DNA of 64,000 bases from Rhizobiaceae bacterium (GTDB lineage Bacteria; Pseudomonadota; Alphaproteobacteria; Rhizobiales; Rhizobiaceae): NCBI GenBank assembly GCA_028281105.1, contig JANQKQ010000042.1, positions 1 to 64,000 of the forward strand, written 5' to 3'. The position numbers were made by a program, and so were the translations under genes. This document shows positions 23,307 through 33,521 of this stretch, piece after piece; within the stretch, counting starts at the first letter, position 1; every line of letters begins with the position of its first letter. Below the pieces are notes generated by a model, which was not told the origin of the DNA, made no database searches, and worked only from the letters and a program-made list of their open reading frames with translations.

Positions 23307-23831
23307 ATGAGATTCCTCGTCGTCTACGGCACCGGTGAAGGCCAGACGAAAAAGATCGCGGAGTTCGTCGCCTCCCGGTTGGACGGTGGCGGCCACCAGA
23401 GCGAACTGCGCGACAGCCGCAGGCGGATGGCCGATGTGGACATCGGCTCGTTTGATGCGGTGATCGTGGCCGGGTCGGTACACCTGAAAAGGCATCCCGA
23501 ACCGGTCGAGAATTTCCTTGTCGCCCACCGCGACGAACTGGCCGCACTGCCAACAGCCCTGATCTCCGTCAGCCTTTCCATCGCTTTTGAAGGCGGCGAA
23601 GAAGAGGCGCGCAACTATGTGCGTCAGTTGGTCGATGCAACCGGGTTCGAGCCGGGCACGGTCTTGCTGGTCGCCGGCGCGCTGAGGTTCGCCGAATACG
23701 ACTACTTCATGGATCAGGTGGTCCAGCATGTGGTGCTGGAGAGTCAGGGGCCGATCGACGAGGATCGCGAGTTCACCGACTGGGACAAGCTGGCGGGTGA
23801 GCTCGACGCGTTCGTCGGTACGGTGGGCTGA
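23307..23831 (+). CDS. Flavodoxin-domain protein, HemG-like
   Basis: 174 residues from the ATG at 23307, preceded by GGGGAGGG. FMN-phosphate loop VVYGTGEGQTKKIAEFVASRL at the N-terminus and AGSVHLKRHPEPVENFL, ALISVSLSIAFE and a long loop near LRFAEYDYFMDQV match the HemG (menaquinone-dependent protoporphyrinogen IX dehydrogenase) type of long-chain flavodoxin. Whether it oxidises protoporphyrinogen here is uncertain, because many alphaproteobacteria use other enzymes for that step. No neighbouring heme-biosynthesis gene supports it. Confidence 0.82.
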   Translation: MRFLVVYGTGEGQTKKIAEFVASRLDGGGHQSELRDSRRRMADVDIGSFDAVIVAGSVHLKRHPEPVENFLVAHRDELAALPTALISVSLSIAFEGGEEEARNYVRQLVDATGFEPGTVLLVAGALRFAEYDYFMDQVVQHVVLESQGPIDEDREFTDWDKLAGELDAFVGTVG

Positions 23832-23879
23832 GGCGAGAGCCTGACCCGTCGGCGTCATCCTCTGACCCTCCCCATCTTA

Positions 23880-23966
23880 GTCATCCTCGCGCTTGCCCCG
23901 AGGACCCAGAAATCAACTTCCACAGCTCTTGGCCGCTAAGTCCTCGAGACAAGCCCGAGGATGACC
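23880..23966. repeat. Palindromic intergenic repeat, family A copy 1
   Basis: Inverted repeat: 26-base left arm beginning GTCATCCTCG (23880-23905) and right arm ending GAGGATGAC (23940-23965), 23 of 26 positions pairing, about 34 bases between. A related element with the same arm ends is at 27711-27806. Such GTCATCCTCG-ended elements are common dispersed repeats in Rhizobiales intergenic regions. Confidence 0.75.
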
Positions 23967-23996
23967 AGCTTGAGTAGGCTAACCCGCTCCGGCCAC

Positions 23997-24025
23997 TTGA
24001 TTATTCAAACATGAATCAATATTCA
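23997..24025 (+). promoter_or_regulatory. Probable tetR promoter
   Basis: TTGATT (23997-24002), 17-base spacer, TATTCA (24020-24025). The predicted transcript starts at or within a few bases of the tetR ATG (24034), and no ribosome-binding site lies before that ATG, so the mRNA may be leaderless. The operator at 24006-24031 covers the spacer and -10. Confidence 0.5.
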
Positions 24026-24031
24026 TATTTG
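24006..24031. promoter_or_regulatory. Operator for the adjacent TetR regulator
   Basis: Dyad with core ATGAAT-CAAT-ATTCAT (24011-24026) extended by CAAAC/ATTTG on its sides, 10 of 11 bases pairing per arm. It overlaps the -10 of tetR. A closely similar site, ATGACTCATAATTCAT (13 of 16 identical), covers the -10 of the ABC-importer operon at 33506-33521. Confidence 0.65.
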
Positions 24032-24033
24032 TC

Positions 24034-24624
24034 ATGAACCAGCAGCTCGCCCCCAAAACGAAGAGAGGCCAGGCCCGCCGCGAGCAGATTCTGCGCGCCG
24101 CCGAACGGGTGTTCGGGCGCATCGGTTTCACCGAGGCCTCTATCGCCGACATCACCCGCGAGGCCAACACCGCCCAGGGCACGCTGTACATCTACTTCTC
24201 CGGCAAGGAGGAGATCTTCGCCGAACTGGTGCATGAGATGGGACAGCTCACCCGCGAGGTGATCTCCAAGACGATCAGCGCGACGCAGACCCGGCTCGAC
24301 GCCGAGCGGCTGGGGCTGGAAGCGTTTCTGCGCTTCGCGTGCGAACGCCCGGAACTATATCGCATCGTCGAGGAGGCCCGGTTCGTCGATCCGGACGCAT
24401 ACGAAGCCTACTTCTCCGATTTCGCCCGCGCCTACCGGCTGCATCTGGAGGCGGCGGCTGCGGCTGGCGAGATCCGGCCGGGCAATGCGGAGGTGCGCGC
24501 GTGGGCGCTGATGGGCCTGGCGAAGACCCTGGGCGAACGGTTCGTATTGGGCAAGCGAGACATCGACATCGAAGTGGTGGTGCGCGAGGCGTTCGATCTG
24601 ATCGAGAACGGGCTGAAAAAGTGA
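24034..24624 (+). CDS. TetR/AcrR-family transcriptional regulator
   Basis: 196 residues. The N-terminal HTH spans about residues 12-58 (AAERVFGRIGFTEASIADIT, then TAQGTLYIYFSGKEEIF); the C-terminal ligand domain is all-helical. Probably a repressor that is released by an acyl-CoA or the free acid handled by the downstream enzymes, as for FadR-, PaaR- and LiuR-like TetR regulators; this ligand is inference. The gene heads its own operon: its stop overlaps the crotonase GTG (GTGA). No ribosome-binding site precedes its ATG. Confidence 0.9.
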   Translation: MNQQLAPKTKRGQARREQILRAAERVFGRIGFTEASIADITREANTAQGTLYIYFSGKEEIFAELVHEMGQLTREVISKTISATQTRLDAERLGLEAFLRFACERPELYRIVEEARFVDPDAYEAYFSDFARAYRLHLEAAAAAGEIRPGNAEVRAWALMGLAKTLGERFVLGKRDIDIEVVVREAFDLIENGLKK

Positions 24625-25419
24625 CCGGCGCTCTGGTCAGCCACGCCATGCGCGCGCTGCCCTCGGGTCGAACCCTTTGCGCGATCCGGCTGGAACACGC
24701 CGCCCGCACCAACGCGCTCAACCCGGAGCTCCTCGCCAGCCTGTCGGACGCGCTGGACGCGGCGACGGACGAAGGCGCCATGTTCATCCATCTGTCGGCG
24801 GCCGGCCGGCATTTTTCGACGGGTGGTGATGTAGGGAGGTTCTTCCAGGCGCATCAGGCCGGCATGCTCGATGCCTACGCCCGCGACGTGGTCGGCCGTC
24901 TGCAAGATCTGGTGGCAAGGCTGCTGCGGCTTCCCGCCATTGTCGTCACCAGCGCGCAGGGCGCGATCACCGGCGGTAGCGCCGGACTGGTGTTCGCCTG
25001 CGACCTGGTGCTGCTGAGCGAGGATGCGTTCATCCAGCCATACTATCGCGAAGTCGGCTTTGCGCCGGATGGCGGGTGGTGTGCGCTGCTGCCCGAGCTG
25101 ATCGGCCCGCGCCGGTCGCTGGCGCTGCAACTGACCAACCGGCCGGTCACGGCGGCGCAGGCGCTGGACCTGGGTCTGGCGCAGCAGGTCGTGGTGACCG
25201 ACAAGCTTGAGGAAGCCGCGCAGGCGTTGCTGGCCGGTCTCGATGCACTGCCGGATGCTGATGCTTTGGTTACGGCGAAACGGCTGACCTGGGACGAGGC
25301 CCGTATCTCCAGGCTTGAAGGCCGGCTCAACGACGAGGCCGAGGCCTTCTACGAGCGCATCGGCCTGGAACGGACCGTCGCCTCGATGGCCGCGTTCATC
25401 GGCGCCGAGGAGGTGGCCG

Positions 25420-25427
<8 letters not shown>
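24621..25427 (+). CDS. Crotonase-family enoyl-CoA hydratase/isomerase, isomerase-like active site
   Basis: 268 residues from the GTG at 24621 that overlaps the tetR stop; an ATG at 24648 is an alternative. Crotonase fold with oxyanion-hole segments RHFSTGGDVGRF and GAITGGSAGLVFACDLVL. The position of the first hydratase glutamate (GGGCE in rat enoyl-CoA hydratase) is Gly here (GGSAG), and the second is not Glu either. Instead the protein has VGFAPDGGWCALLPELIG, with an Asp where PaaG and Delta3,Delta2-enoyl-CoA isomerases carry their catalytic acid. It therefore looks more like a double-bond isomerase than a hydratase. The call rests on motif alignment by eye. Confidence 0.85.
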
Positions 25428-26918
<1,491 letters not shown>

Positions 26919-26922
<4 letters not shown>

Positions 26923-27272
26923 CCATGCTGCGCGCCAAATGGACGCCGACCCAGGCCGAATTCGACGCCTTCGCCAGGGTCTCCGGCGACGACAATCCGA
27001 TCCACGTGGACCCGGAGTTCTGCGCGCGCACGCGGTTCGGGCGGACGGTCTCGCACGGCATGCTGATCTATTCGAAGCTGTGGGGCCTGTTGCGGCAAGC
27101 GAGGCCGGATGCCCGGCAGGTGGGCCAGCAGTTGATGTTCCCCAATCCCAGCTTTACCGGCGAGGCGATCGATCTGGAGATCGAGCCGATCGCGCCGAAC
27201 CGGTTCGCCGTACGCGCGACCCGCGCCGCCGACGGAGCCGAGCTGCTGGTGGGCGAGGCGCAAGTCGAATGA
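26919..27272 (+). CDS. MaoC-like hot-dog hydratase, catalytic half
   Basis: 117-residue hot-dog protein; its ATGA overlaps the ligase stop by 4 bases. It contains FARVSGDDNPIHVDPEF with the Asp/His pair of (R)-specific enoyl-CoA hydratases, followed by FGRTVSHGMLIYSKL. This is half the size of a double hot-dog hydratase, and the next gene encodes a second hot-dog protein without the Asp/His pair. The two are likely to form a heteromeric hydratase, as known for split MaoC pairs such as ChsH1/ChsH2 in steroid catabolism. Confidence 0.87.
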
Positions 27273-27634
27273 TGGAAGTCGGCCAGTCCGCGGAGACCTC
27301 CCGTACCTATGGCGCCGAAGACCTGACGGAGTTCGCCGCGTTGGCGGGCGTTGAAGCGGGCGAGATCGACTCGGTGCCCGAACCGCTGATCGCAGCGCTG
27401 TTCTCCTACCTTCTGGGCGTGGAGTTGCCTGGACCCGGCACCAACTACCTCAAGCAGGAGATGCGGTTCCTCGCGCCCGCGCCGGTGGGGGAGCGATTGA
27501 CGGCGAAAGTCGAGATCACCCGGCTGCGGCCGGACAAGCACCTGGTCGATTTGTGGGCGACGTGCACCACCGCCGACGGTACGCTGATCTGCGAGGGCCG
27601 CTCGCTGGTGCTGGCGAAGGATGTGGGTGGTTAG
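27269..27634 (+). CDS. Second hot-dog protein, probable non-catalytic partner of the MaoC-like hydratase
   Basis: 121 residues starting MMEVGQSAETSRTYG; its ATGA overlaps the preceding stop by 4 bases. The region aligned with the catalytic loop reads LTEFAALAGVEAGEID, lacking the Asp-x-Asn-Pro-x-His motif, while PGPGTNYLKQEMRFLAPAPVGERLTAKVEI resembles the hot-dog helix and strands of FapR/MaoC-like proteins. Tight coupling to the catalytic half suggests a heterodimer. It could instead be a thioesterase-like protein; no acid in a thioesterase position stands out. Confidence 0.78.
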   Translation: MMEVGQSAETSRTYGAEDLTEFAALAGVEAGEIDSVPEPLIAALFSYLLGVELPGPGTNYLKQEMRFLAPAPVGERLTAKVEITRLRPDKHLVDLWATCTTADGTLICEGRSLVLAKDVGG

Positions 27635-27710
27635 GCCGATGGACTTTGGCCTTCCGTCGCCACCCCAGTGACGGGTGGATTTGAACACCCCAGCCAACAC
27701 ACCCTCTCCC

Positions 27711-27806
27711 GTCATCCTCGCCCTTGTCCCGAGGATCTAACCACCCTTCCCAGGCTGCGGCGGATCGGCGACGGGGTTAGATCCTCGCCACAAGGGCGAG
27801 GATGAC
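27711..27806. repeat. Palindromic intergenic repeat, family A copy 2
   Basis: Arms of 32 bases (27711-27742 and 27775-27806) with 30 of 32 positions pairing, separated by 32 bases. Left arm starts GTCATCCTCGCCCTTG and the right arm ends with its complement. It shares arm ends with the element at 23880. It lies between two converging operons and may serve as a bidirectional terminator or processing site. Confidence 0.78.
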
Positions 27807-27843
27807 GCTGCGGGAGTTGCTGGGCATGGCGGAGATGGAGGTG

Positions 27844-28650
27844 CTATTCTCTCAATCGGCCTACGATCCCCTCCGCGAATTCCGCCACCACCTGAGCAAA
27901 CGCATCAGGCTCCTCCAGATGCGGCGAGTGGCCGGAAGCGGCGAAGGTGTGTCGGCGTGCTCGCGGAGCCTGCTCGACCAGCCAGTCGGCGGTGGCGGCG
28001 GAATAGACCCGGCTCAACGCGCCGTGCATGACCAGGTACGGGATGCCGATTCGCGCGATGGTGGCGCGCTCGTCCATGGCGACCAGGGTCGCCCACATGC
28101 GGCTCATGGCCGCCGCGTCGGCGGACGCGATCTTGGCCATGGCTTCATCGAAGCGGAAGCCGGGCGGGCCGACCCTGTCGGCGAACATGCCGGCGGCGAT
28201 GGCGCCGGCGCTGCCTGCCCAGTCGTCGCGGAAGCGGGCCGAGTTGGCCTCGATGGTGGCGCGGTTCTGGTCGATGAGGCCCAGTTCCCAACCATCCTCG
28301 TTGACCAGCTTCGGGCTCATGTCGACGGTGATCAGCGCTGCCAACCCGTTGGTGCCGTGAAGCGAGACGTAGCGCCAGGCGGTGGCCGCGCCCATCGACC
28401 AGCCGACCAGGATCGCATCGCGTAGATCGCGCTCATCGAGCAGCGCGTGCAGGCGGGCGGCGGCGTTGTCGAGGCTTGCGGGCAGGCCAAGGGCGCTGCC
28501 ATGGCCGGGCAGGTCGGGCGCCAGGCAGTGGAAACGATCGGCAAGCAGCTGGAACTGGCCCGAGAAGAGGCCGCCGTCCATCGTCCAGCCATGCAGGAAG
28601 ATCAGCGGCCGGCCGCTGCCGGCCTCGTGTACGGTCGGCATCTGGTTCAT
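27844..28650 (-). CDS. Alpha/beta hydrolase
   Basis: 268 residues from the ATG at complement 28648-28650, overlapping the livM stop (ATGA). Oxyanion/HG motif IFLHGWTMDG, nucleophile elbow GWSMGAATAW, an acid in the region VMHGALSRVYS, and the catalytic His in ASGHSPHLEEP. The fold covers esterases, thioesterases and C-C hydrolases, and the substrate is unknown. As last gene of the importer operon under the TetR-type operator, it probably acts on the imported compound or on an intermediate of the facing CoA operon. Confidence 0.85.
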   Translation of the reverse strand: MNQMPTVHEAGSGRPLIFLHGWTMDGGLFSGQFQLLADRFHCLAPDLPGHGSALGLPASLDNAAARLHALLDERDLRDAILVGWSMGAATAWRYVSLHGTNGLAALITVDMSPKLVNEDGWELGLIDQNRATIEANSARFRDDWAGSAGAIAAGMFADRVGPPGFRFDEAMAKIASADAAAMSRMWATLVAMDERATIARIGIPYLVMHGALSRVYSAATADWLVEQAPRARRHTFAASGHSPHLEEPDAFAQVVAEFAEGIVGRLRE

Positions 28651-29705
28651 ACGCGGCGCCGCAGCCGCCCGACCACGCCGGTGGGAAAGAAGTAGACCGA
28701 CAGCACGAACAAGACGCCTAGCCACAGCAGCCAGCGATCCGGATTGAGAAACAGCGGGATGACCGGTAAGTCGCCGAGTGCAGCTTCTGCGATGCCCATC
28801 AGGTTCTGGAGATAGTTCTGGGCAACCACGAAGATCGTCGCGCCGATGACAGCGCCGTAGAGCGTGCCCATGCCGCCGATCACCACCATCAGCAGGATGT
28901 CGATCATGATCTCGAAGGACAGCGTGGTGTCGGGTCCCACATAGCGCAGCCAGATGGCGTAGAGCGAGCCGGCGAGCGCGGCGACGGTAGCCGAGATGCA
29001 GGTGGCCGAGGTGCGGTAGTAGACGGCGCGGTAGCCGATCGCCTCGGCGCGGAAGTCGTTCTCGCGGATCGCCTGCAGCACCCGGCCGAACGGGGAGTTG
29101 ACGATGCGCAGCAGAATGAGAAACAGGATCAGCGAGCCGAAGAACACCAGGTAGTAGTTGGCGAGCTTGCCGTTGATGCGCACGCCGAACAGCTTGTCGT
29201 CCATGAACTTGTGCGCGGAGGTGAGCGCGCGCGGGATCTTGTAGTTGAGCCCGTCCTCGCCGCCGGTGATCGAAGAAAGCTGGCTGACGAGGACGGCGAC
29301 GGCCGAGGCCACCGCCAGCGTGATCATGGCGAAAAAGATGGCGCGCACGCGCAAGCTGAACAGGCCAATGACGAAGGCAAGCGCGGCCGCCGCCAGCGCG
29401 CCGGCAACCGAGCCGACGAGGAGGGCATCGAAGCCGCGGCCCATATGAATGGAGGCGAGCGCGACGCCATAGGCGCCCATGCCGAAGAACATGGTGTGGG
29501 CAAACGAGACGATGCCGCCATAGCCGAGCATCAAATCGTAGCTGGCGACCAGGGCTATGAAGATGCATACGCGTGCGGCGGTGTCGACCGAGCGGGTGCC
29601 GGGGAACAGGAACGGCGCGAACGCCAGGGCGATCAGGATCACCAGCAGCACGATCGACAGCACCGTGCTCCTTGGCGTGTCGCCGGAGATCAGCCGCCTC
29701 AGCAT
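28647..29705 (-). CDS. livM: Liv-type ABC transporter permease LivM
   Basis: 352-residue multi-pass permease of the branched-chain amino-acid (HAAT) ABC family. YGGIVSFAHTMFFGMGAYGVAL and the cytoplasmic coupling segment IRENDFRAEAIGYRAVYYR are diagnostic. HAAT importers take up amino acids but also aromatic and aliphatic carboxylates, urea and others. It lies 1 bp after livH. Here the context with a CoA ligase suggests a carboxylic acid. Confidence 0.92.
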   Translation of the reverse strand: MLRRLISGDTPRSTVLSIVLLVILIALAFAPFLFPGTRSVDTAARVCIFIALVASYDLMLGYGGIVSFAHTMFFGMGAYGVALASIHMGRGFDALLVGSVAGALAAAALAFVIGLFSLRVRAIFFAMITLAVASAVAVLVSQLSSITGGEDGLNYKIPRALTSAHKFMDDKLFGVRINGKLANYYLVFFGSLILFLILLRIVNSPFGRVLQAIRENDFRAEAIGYRAVYYRTSATCISATVAALAGSLYAIWLRYVGPDTTLSFEIMIDILLMVVIGGMGTLYGAVIGATIFVVAQNYLQNLMGIAEAALGDLPVIPLFLNPDRWLLWLGVLFVLSVYFFPTGVVGRLRRRV

Positions 29706-29706
29706 G

Positions 29707-30738
29707 TCACTTCGCCTTGACCACGGGCACCATGCCTTGGGGCCGCCACATCAAGATGACGACCATGAGCCCGATGTTGGAGATGAGCGCGAATTTCGGT
29801 GCGAGGAACGCGATGTAGTTCTGCAGCAGGCCGACCAGCAGCGCGCCGATGAAGCAGCCTTCCACCGAACCCAGCCCGCCGATGATGACGACGATGAACA
29901 CCAGCACCATGATCGATGCGCCCATGTGGGCGGTGATCACTTCCTGATAAAGCCCCCACATCACCCCGCCGAGGCCCGCCAGCGCCGAGCCGGCGATGAA
30001 CACTGCGACGAAGACCAGGCGCAGGCGATAGCCCAGGGCTTCGACCATCTCGCCGTTTTCGACGCCGGCGCGCACGATCAGCCCGATGCGGGTCGAGCGC
30101 AGCACCCAGCGCATGGCAAGAAAGACGACAAGACCGACACCGACCGCGACCAGCCGGTATTTCTCGATCGCTGCGCCGGCAAAGGTGATCGCTCCTTTGA
30201 AAGTCTCGGGTCGGGTCAAGAAGATCTCGTCGGGACCCCAGGCCACCAGGATCAACTGCTCGACGATGATGAGCCCGCCCATGGTGATGAGGATCTGCTT
30301 CAGGTGCGCGCCGTAGACCGGCTGGATAATCACCTTCTCGAACGCCCAGCCCATCGCGGCGGTGGCCAGCATGGCGCCGAATACCGCGAGCAGAAGGGCG
30401 GAGAGGTTGAGGACGAGCGAAGGCGCGTCGGTCATCCCGCCCAGCGACAGCAGGATGGTGATGCCGACAAAGGCGCCGACCGATACAAAGGCGCCGTGGC
30501 CGAAATTGATCACGTCCATCAGCCCGAACACCAGGGTCAGGCCGGAAGCCATGATGAAGATCATCATGCCCATGGCGAGACCGGAGACGGTCAGGGTCAG
30601 CCAGGACGATGAGGTGGGAATGGCGAGGAAGCCGACGATCACCAGCGCCGGGATCAACAAGATCGGCACATAGGGCTCCAGCCGGTGCCACAGGCCGGCC
30701 GTTTCCATCGTCGGGGCGTGTTCGGGTGCAATGCTCAT
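29707..30738 (-). CDS. livH: Liv-type ABC transporter permease LivH
   Basis: 343 residues; its ATG overlaps the livF stop by 4 bases. Typical motifs are MASGLTLVFGLMDVINFGHGAF, the coupling segment RSTRIGLIVRAGVENGEMVEALGY, and VIGGLGSVEGCFIGALLVG. Pairs with LivM to form the channel. No unusual insert. Confidence 0.92.
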   Translation of the reverse strand: MSIAPEHAPTMETAGLWHRLEPYVPILLIPALVIVGFLAIPTSSSWLTLTVSGLAMGMMIFIMASGLTLVFGLMDVINFGHGAFVSVGAFVGITILLSLGGMTDAPSLVLNLSALLLAVFGAMLATAAMGWAFEKVIIQPVYGAHLKQILITMGGLIIVEQLILVAWGPDEIFLTRPETFKGAITFAGAAIEKYRLVAVGVGLVVFLAMRWVLRSTRIGLIVRAGVENGEMVEALGYRLRLVFVAVFIAGSALAGLGGVMWGLYQEVITAHMGASIMVLVFIVVIIGGLGSVEGCFIGALLVGLLQNYIAFLAPKFALISNIGLMVVILMWRPQGMVPVVKAK

Positions 30739-31457
30739 GCCGCCTCCATCGATAGGCCCATCAGCCGCTCCTGCAGCGCCTCGTCACGGGCCAGTTCGTC
30801 CATGGCGCCGGTCCACACGATGCGGCCGTCGTCCATTACCGCGCAGCGGTCGCCCAGCATCTTGGCGACCGAGAAGTTCTGTTCCACCAGCAGGATCGAT
30901 GCGCCCTGGGCGCGCAGATCCTTCAGCGCACGCGCCATGGTGGCGATGATCGCCGGCGCTAGGCCCTTGGTCGGTTCGTCGATCAGGTATAGCCGGCGCT
31001 CCTCGGCCATGACGCGGGCGATCGACAGCATCTGTTTCTGCCCGCCCGACAGATTGCCGGCCTCGCTATTCCAGAAGGTCTTGAGCGGAGGGAAGGCGGA
31101 GAAGATCGCCTCCAGCCGGTCCCCGGCGATCGGCCCGCTGACGGCGGCCAGCATCATGTTCTCTTCAACGGAAAGATCGTGGAAGATGCCCATGTCCTCG
31201 GGCACGAAGCCGATGCCTGCCCTGGCGATTGCCGGGGTGGGCAGGGCGGTGATGTCGCGCCCGTCGAAGGTGATGGCGCCGGCGCGGGCGCGCCACAGGC
31301 CCATGATCGTGCGCAGGGTGGTGGTCTTGCCGACCCCGTTGCGGCCCAGCAGCATGGTTACCTGGCCCGCGGGCACCTCCAGGTCGACGCCCTGCAGGAT
31401 GTGATATTGGGCGATGTCGGTGAACACGCCTTCGAGACGCAGAATGGGATCAGGCAT
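30735..31457 (-). CDS. livF: Liv-type ABC transporter ATPase LivF
   Basis: 240 residues. Walker A GRNGVGKTTT, signature NLSGGQKQMLSIARV, Walker B LYLIDEPTKGLAP and the switch His in VEQNFSVA region are present. The TLRTIMGLWRARAGAITFDGRDI opening is typical of LivF. Its start overlaps the livG stop by 8 bases. Confidence 0.93.
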   Translation of the reverse strand: MPDPILRLEGVFTDIAQYHILQGVDLEVPAGQVTMLLGRNGVGKTTTLRTIMGLWRARAGAITFDGRDITALPTPAIARAGIGFVPEDMGIFHDLSVEENMMLAAVSGPIAGDRLEAIFSAFPPLKTFWNSEAGNLSGGQKQMLSIARVMAEERRLYLIDEPTKGLAPAIIATMARALKDLRAQGASILLVEQNFSVAKMLGDRCAVMDDGRIVWTGAMDELARDEALQERLMGLSMEAA

Positions 31458-32214
31458 CTTCGAGCGCCCTTCCCATATAGGCTTCCTGCACCACGTCGGA
31501 GGCGATGACTTCGGCCGGCGGCCCGTCGGCGGCGAGCGCGCCGTTGTGCAGCACGATGATGCGGTCGGCCAGCGTCCCGATCACGTCCATCTTGTGTTCG
31601 ACCAACAGGATCGTCCGGCTGGTGTCGGCCTTCAGTTCCTCGATCAGATCGAGCACCACCGGCGCTTCGTCCACCGACATGCCGGCGGTCGGCTCGTCGA
31701 ACATGTAGACGATGGGGTCGAGCGCTATGAGCAGCGCCACTTCCAGCTTGCGCTGGGTGCCGTGCGGCAGTTCGTGGACGATCTGGTCGCGCTGGGCGGC
31801 GAGATTGGTGCGCTCCAGCACGGCCTCGGCGGCTTCGGTCAGTTCGGTGTGGCTGGCGGCCATGGTGAGCAGGTTGAAGCCCTTCTTGCGCTTGGACTGG
31901 ATGACCAGGCGCACGTTCTCCAACACCGTAAGATTGGGAAACAGGTTGGTCAGCTGAAACGCGCGGCCGATCCCTAAATCGACCCGCTCGGGCACCGGCA
32001 GGCCGCTGATGTCGCGACCCTTAAGGTGCACGGACCCTTCGCTTGCCGAGATCTGGCCGGAGATCAGGTTGAAGTAGGTGGTCTTGCCGGCGCCGTTGGG
32101 TCCGACGATCGCCGTCAGTTCCCCGGTCGCGAACGTGCAGGTGACGTGGTCGACCGCTACGTGACCGCCGAACCGAACCGTCAGGTCGCGGGTCTCAAGA
32201 ACGGTGTCTGACAT
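31450..32214 (-). CDS. livG: Liv-type ABC transporter ATPase LivG
   Basis: 254 residues. Walker A GPNGAGKTTYFNLISG; signature replaced by the LivG-type variant LPHGTQRKLEVALLIALDP instead of LSGGQ; Walker B VYMFDEPTAGMS. The FGGHVAVDHV and RAFQLTNLFPNLTVLENV segments are LivG hallmarks. Lies 60 bp after the binding-protein gene, with a stem-loop between them. Confidence 0.93.
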   Translation of the reverse strand: MSDTVLETRDLTVRFGGHVAVDHVTCTFATGELTAIVGPNGAGKTTYFNLISGQISASEGSVHLKGRDISGLPVPERVDLGIGRAFQLTNLFPNLTVLENVRLVIQSKRKKGFNLLTMAASHTELTEAAEAVLERTNLAAQRDQIVHELPHGTQRKLEVALLIALDPIVYMFDEPTAGMSVDEAPVVLDLIEELKADTSRTILLVEHKMDVIGTLADRIIVLHNGALAADGPPAEVIASDVVQEAYMGRALEDA

Positions 32215-32232
32215 GGGAGTACACCGCGTCGG

Positions 32233-32266
32233 GAGCGGGGGCGAGGCGGCGCCACGCCCCCCACTC
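32233..32266 (-). terminator. Intercistronic stem-loop after the binding-protein gene
   Basis: GAGCGGGGGCG (32233-32243) pairs with CGCCCCCCACTC (32255-32266) with one bulge. No T-run follows on the minus strand, so attenuation or 3'-end protection of the binding-protein mRNA is likelier than full termination. Comparable structures follow the binding-protein genes at 48984 and 60327. Confidence 0.5.
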
Positions 32267-32274
32267 TCGCGCGT

Positions 32275-33459
32275 TTAGTTGCGGATCGGGATCGGCAGAT
32301 CGTCGATGGTCAGCTCGCGCACGAGTTCGGGGACGCCGTAATCGACTCCGTCCTTGACCACGGTGCGGAAGTGATACATCGACTGCATCGCCTGATGATC
32401 TTCCGCGCGGAACATCATCTTGCCTTTGGGCGTATCCCATTCCATGCCTTCCATCGCCGAGATCAACGCCTCGGTGTCGGTGGAGCCGGCCTTCTTGATC
32501 GCCTCTACCACCGCGATGCCCGCGGCCATGCCGCCGGCGGTGAAGAAGTCCGGCGGAGTGCCGAAGCGGGCCTCGTGCTGTTCGACCAGCCAGTCGTTCA
32601 CCGGGTTTTGCGGGATTTCATAGTAGTAATAGGTCGCGCCTTCCATACCCGGCAGTTCCTTGTAGGCCTTGAGCGCGGCCAGGATGTTGCCGCCGGTGGC
32701 GATCTCAACACCAAAACGGGAAGGATCCATGGCGTTGATCTTGCCCATCGGGTTGCCGCCGCCGGCCCAGATGATGAACAGCTTCTTGTCGCCGTCGAGG
32801 TCCTTCATGGCGTTGAAGATGCGCTCTGCGGCGGCGGTGAAGTCGGTGGTGTCGGTGGGCGCATATTCCTCGTGGTCGATGGATGCGCCAGTGGTGGCCA
32901 GTGCCTCCTTGAACGCGGCGACGCCGTCGCGGCCGAAGGCATAGTCCTGGGCGAGCGTGGCGATGCGAACGTTGGCGCCGCCCAGCGCAATCGCGTTGGC
33001 GACCGCGTCCTGGCTCGAGTTGCGTCCGGTGCGGAAGATGTAGCGGTTCCAGTTGGCGCCGGTGATCGAGTCGGCGACCGCCGGCTCGACGATCAGGATC
33101 TTCTCGTATTCCTCGGCTACCGGCAGCATCGCCAGGGCCACGCCGGAGGAGACCGGACCGACCGCGAGATCAACCTCGTCGTCGCCATAGGCTTCTTCCA
33201 GCAACGCCTTGCCGATGTCCGGCTTCAACTGCGTGTCTTTCTCGATGATGACGATTTTCTCGCCATTGATCTCGTTGGTGCCGCCGGTGGCGTACTCGAT
33301 GCCCATCTGCAGGCCCACATGGCTCTGCTTGGCGTAGGCCTCGAACGGTCCGGTCTTGCCGTAGACATGGGCGATCTTGATGTCGGCGGATGCGGCGCCG
33401 CCAAGGGCCAGCGTGAGGGCCAGCGTCAGGCCCAAGCCGGCGGTCGATGCGCGTTTCAT
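32275..33459 (-). CDS. Liv-type ABC transporter periplasmic substrate-binding protein
   Basis: 394 residues with a Sec signal (about residues 1-25, ending GGAASA-DIK). The mature part is a type I periplasmic binding fold: IAHVYGKTGPFEAYAKQSHVGLQMG, DLAVGPVSSGVALAMLPVAEEYEKI, and IATLAQDYAFGRDGVAAFKE. This resembles the branched-chain/aromatic-acid binding proteins found with CoA-ligase clusters in Rhodopseudomonas-like bacteria; the ligand is not identified. GAGGAGGA precedes the ATG. It has its own promoter with TTGACG/TAAACA and the TetR-type operator. Confidence 0.92.
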   Translation of the reverse strand: MKRASTAGLGLTLALTLALGGAASADIKIAHVYGKTGPFEAYAKQSHVGLQMGIEYATGGTNEINGEKIVIIEKDTQLKPDIGKALLEEAYGDDEVDLAVGPVSSGVALAMLPVAEEYEKILIVEPAVADSITGANWNRYIFRTGRNSSQDAVANAIALGGANVRIATLAQDYAFGRDGVAAFKEALATTGASIDHEEYAPTDTTDFTAAAERIFNAMKDLDGDKKLFIIWAGGGNPMGKINAMDPSRFGVEIATGGNILAALKAYKELPGMEGATYYYYEIPQNPVNDWLVEQHEARFGTPPDFFTAGGMAAGIAVVEAIKKAGSTDTEALISAMEGMEWDTPKGKMMFRAEDHQAMQSMYHFRTVVKDGVDYGVPELVRELTIDDLPIPIRN

Positions 33460-33495
33460 GGAATTTCCTCCTCTGGCAGATCGTTCTTGACGATG

Positions 33496-33521
33496 ATTAT
33501 GAAATATGACTCATAATTCAT
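33496..33521. promoter_or_regulatory. TetR-type operator at the importer promoter
   Basis: Core ATGACTCATAATTCAT (33506-33521), 13 of 16 identical to the tetR operator core. Just upstream, ATTATGA (33496-33502) and TCATAAT (33511-33517) form a perfect 7-bp dyad overlapping it. The site reaches into the -10 hexamer, so binding should repress the importer operon. Confidence 0.62.

Noticed and set aside
24339..24620. N-terminal extension of the crotonase reading frame inside tetR
   Set aside because: It reads through tetR in another frame and lacks similarity to the crotonase fold; the GTG at 24621 overlapping the tetR stop is a better start.
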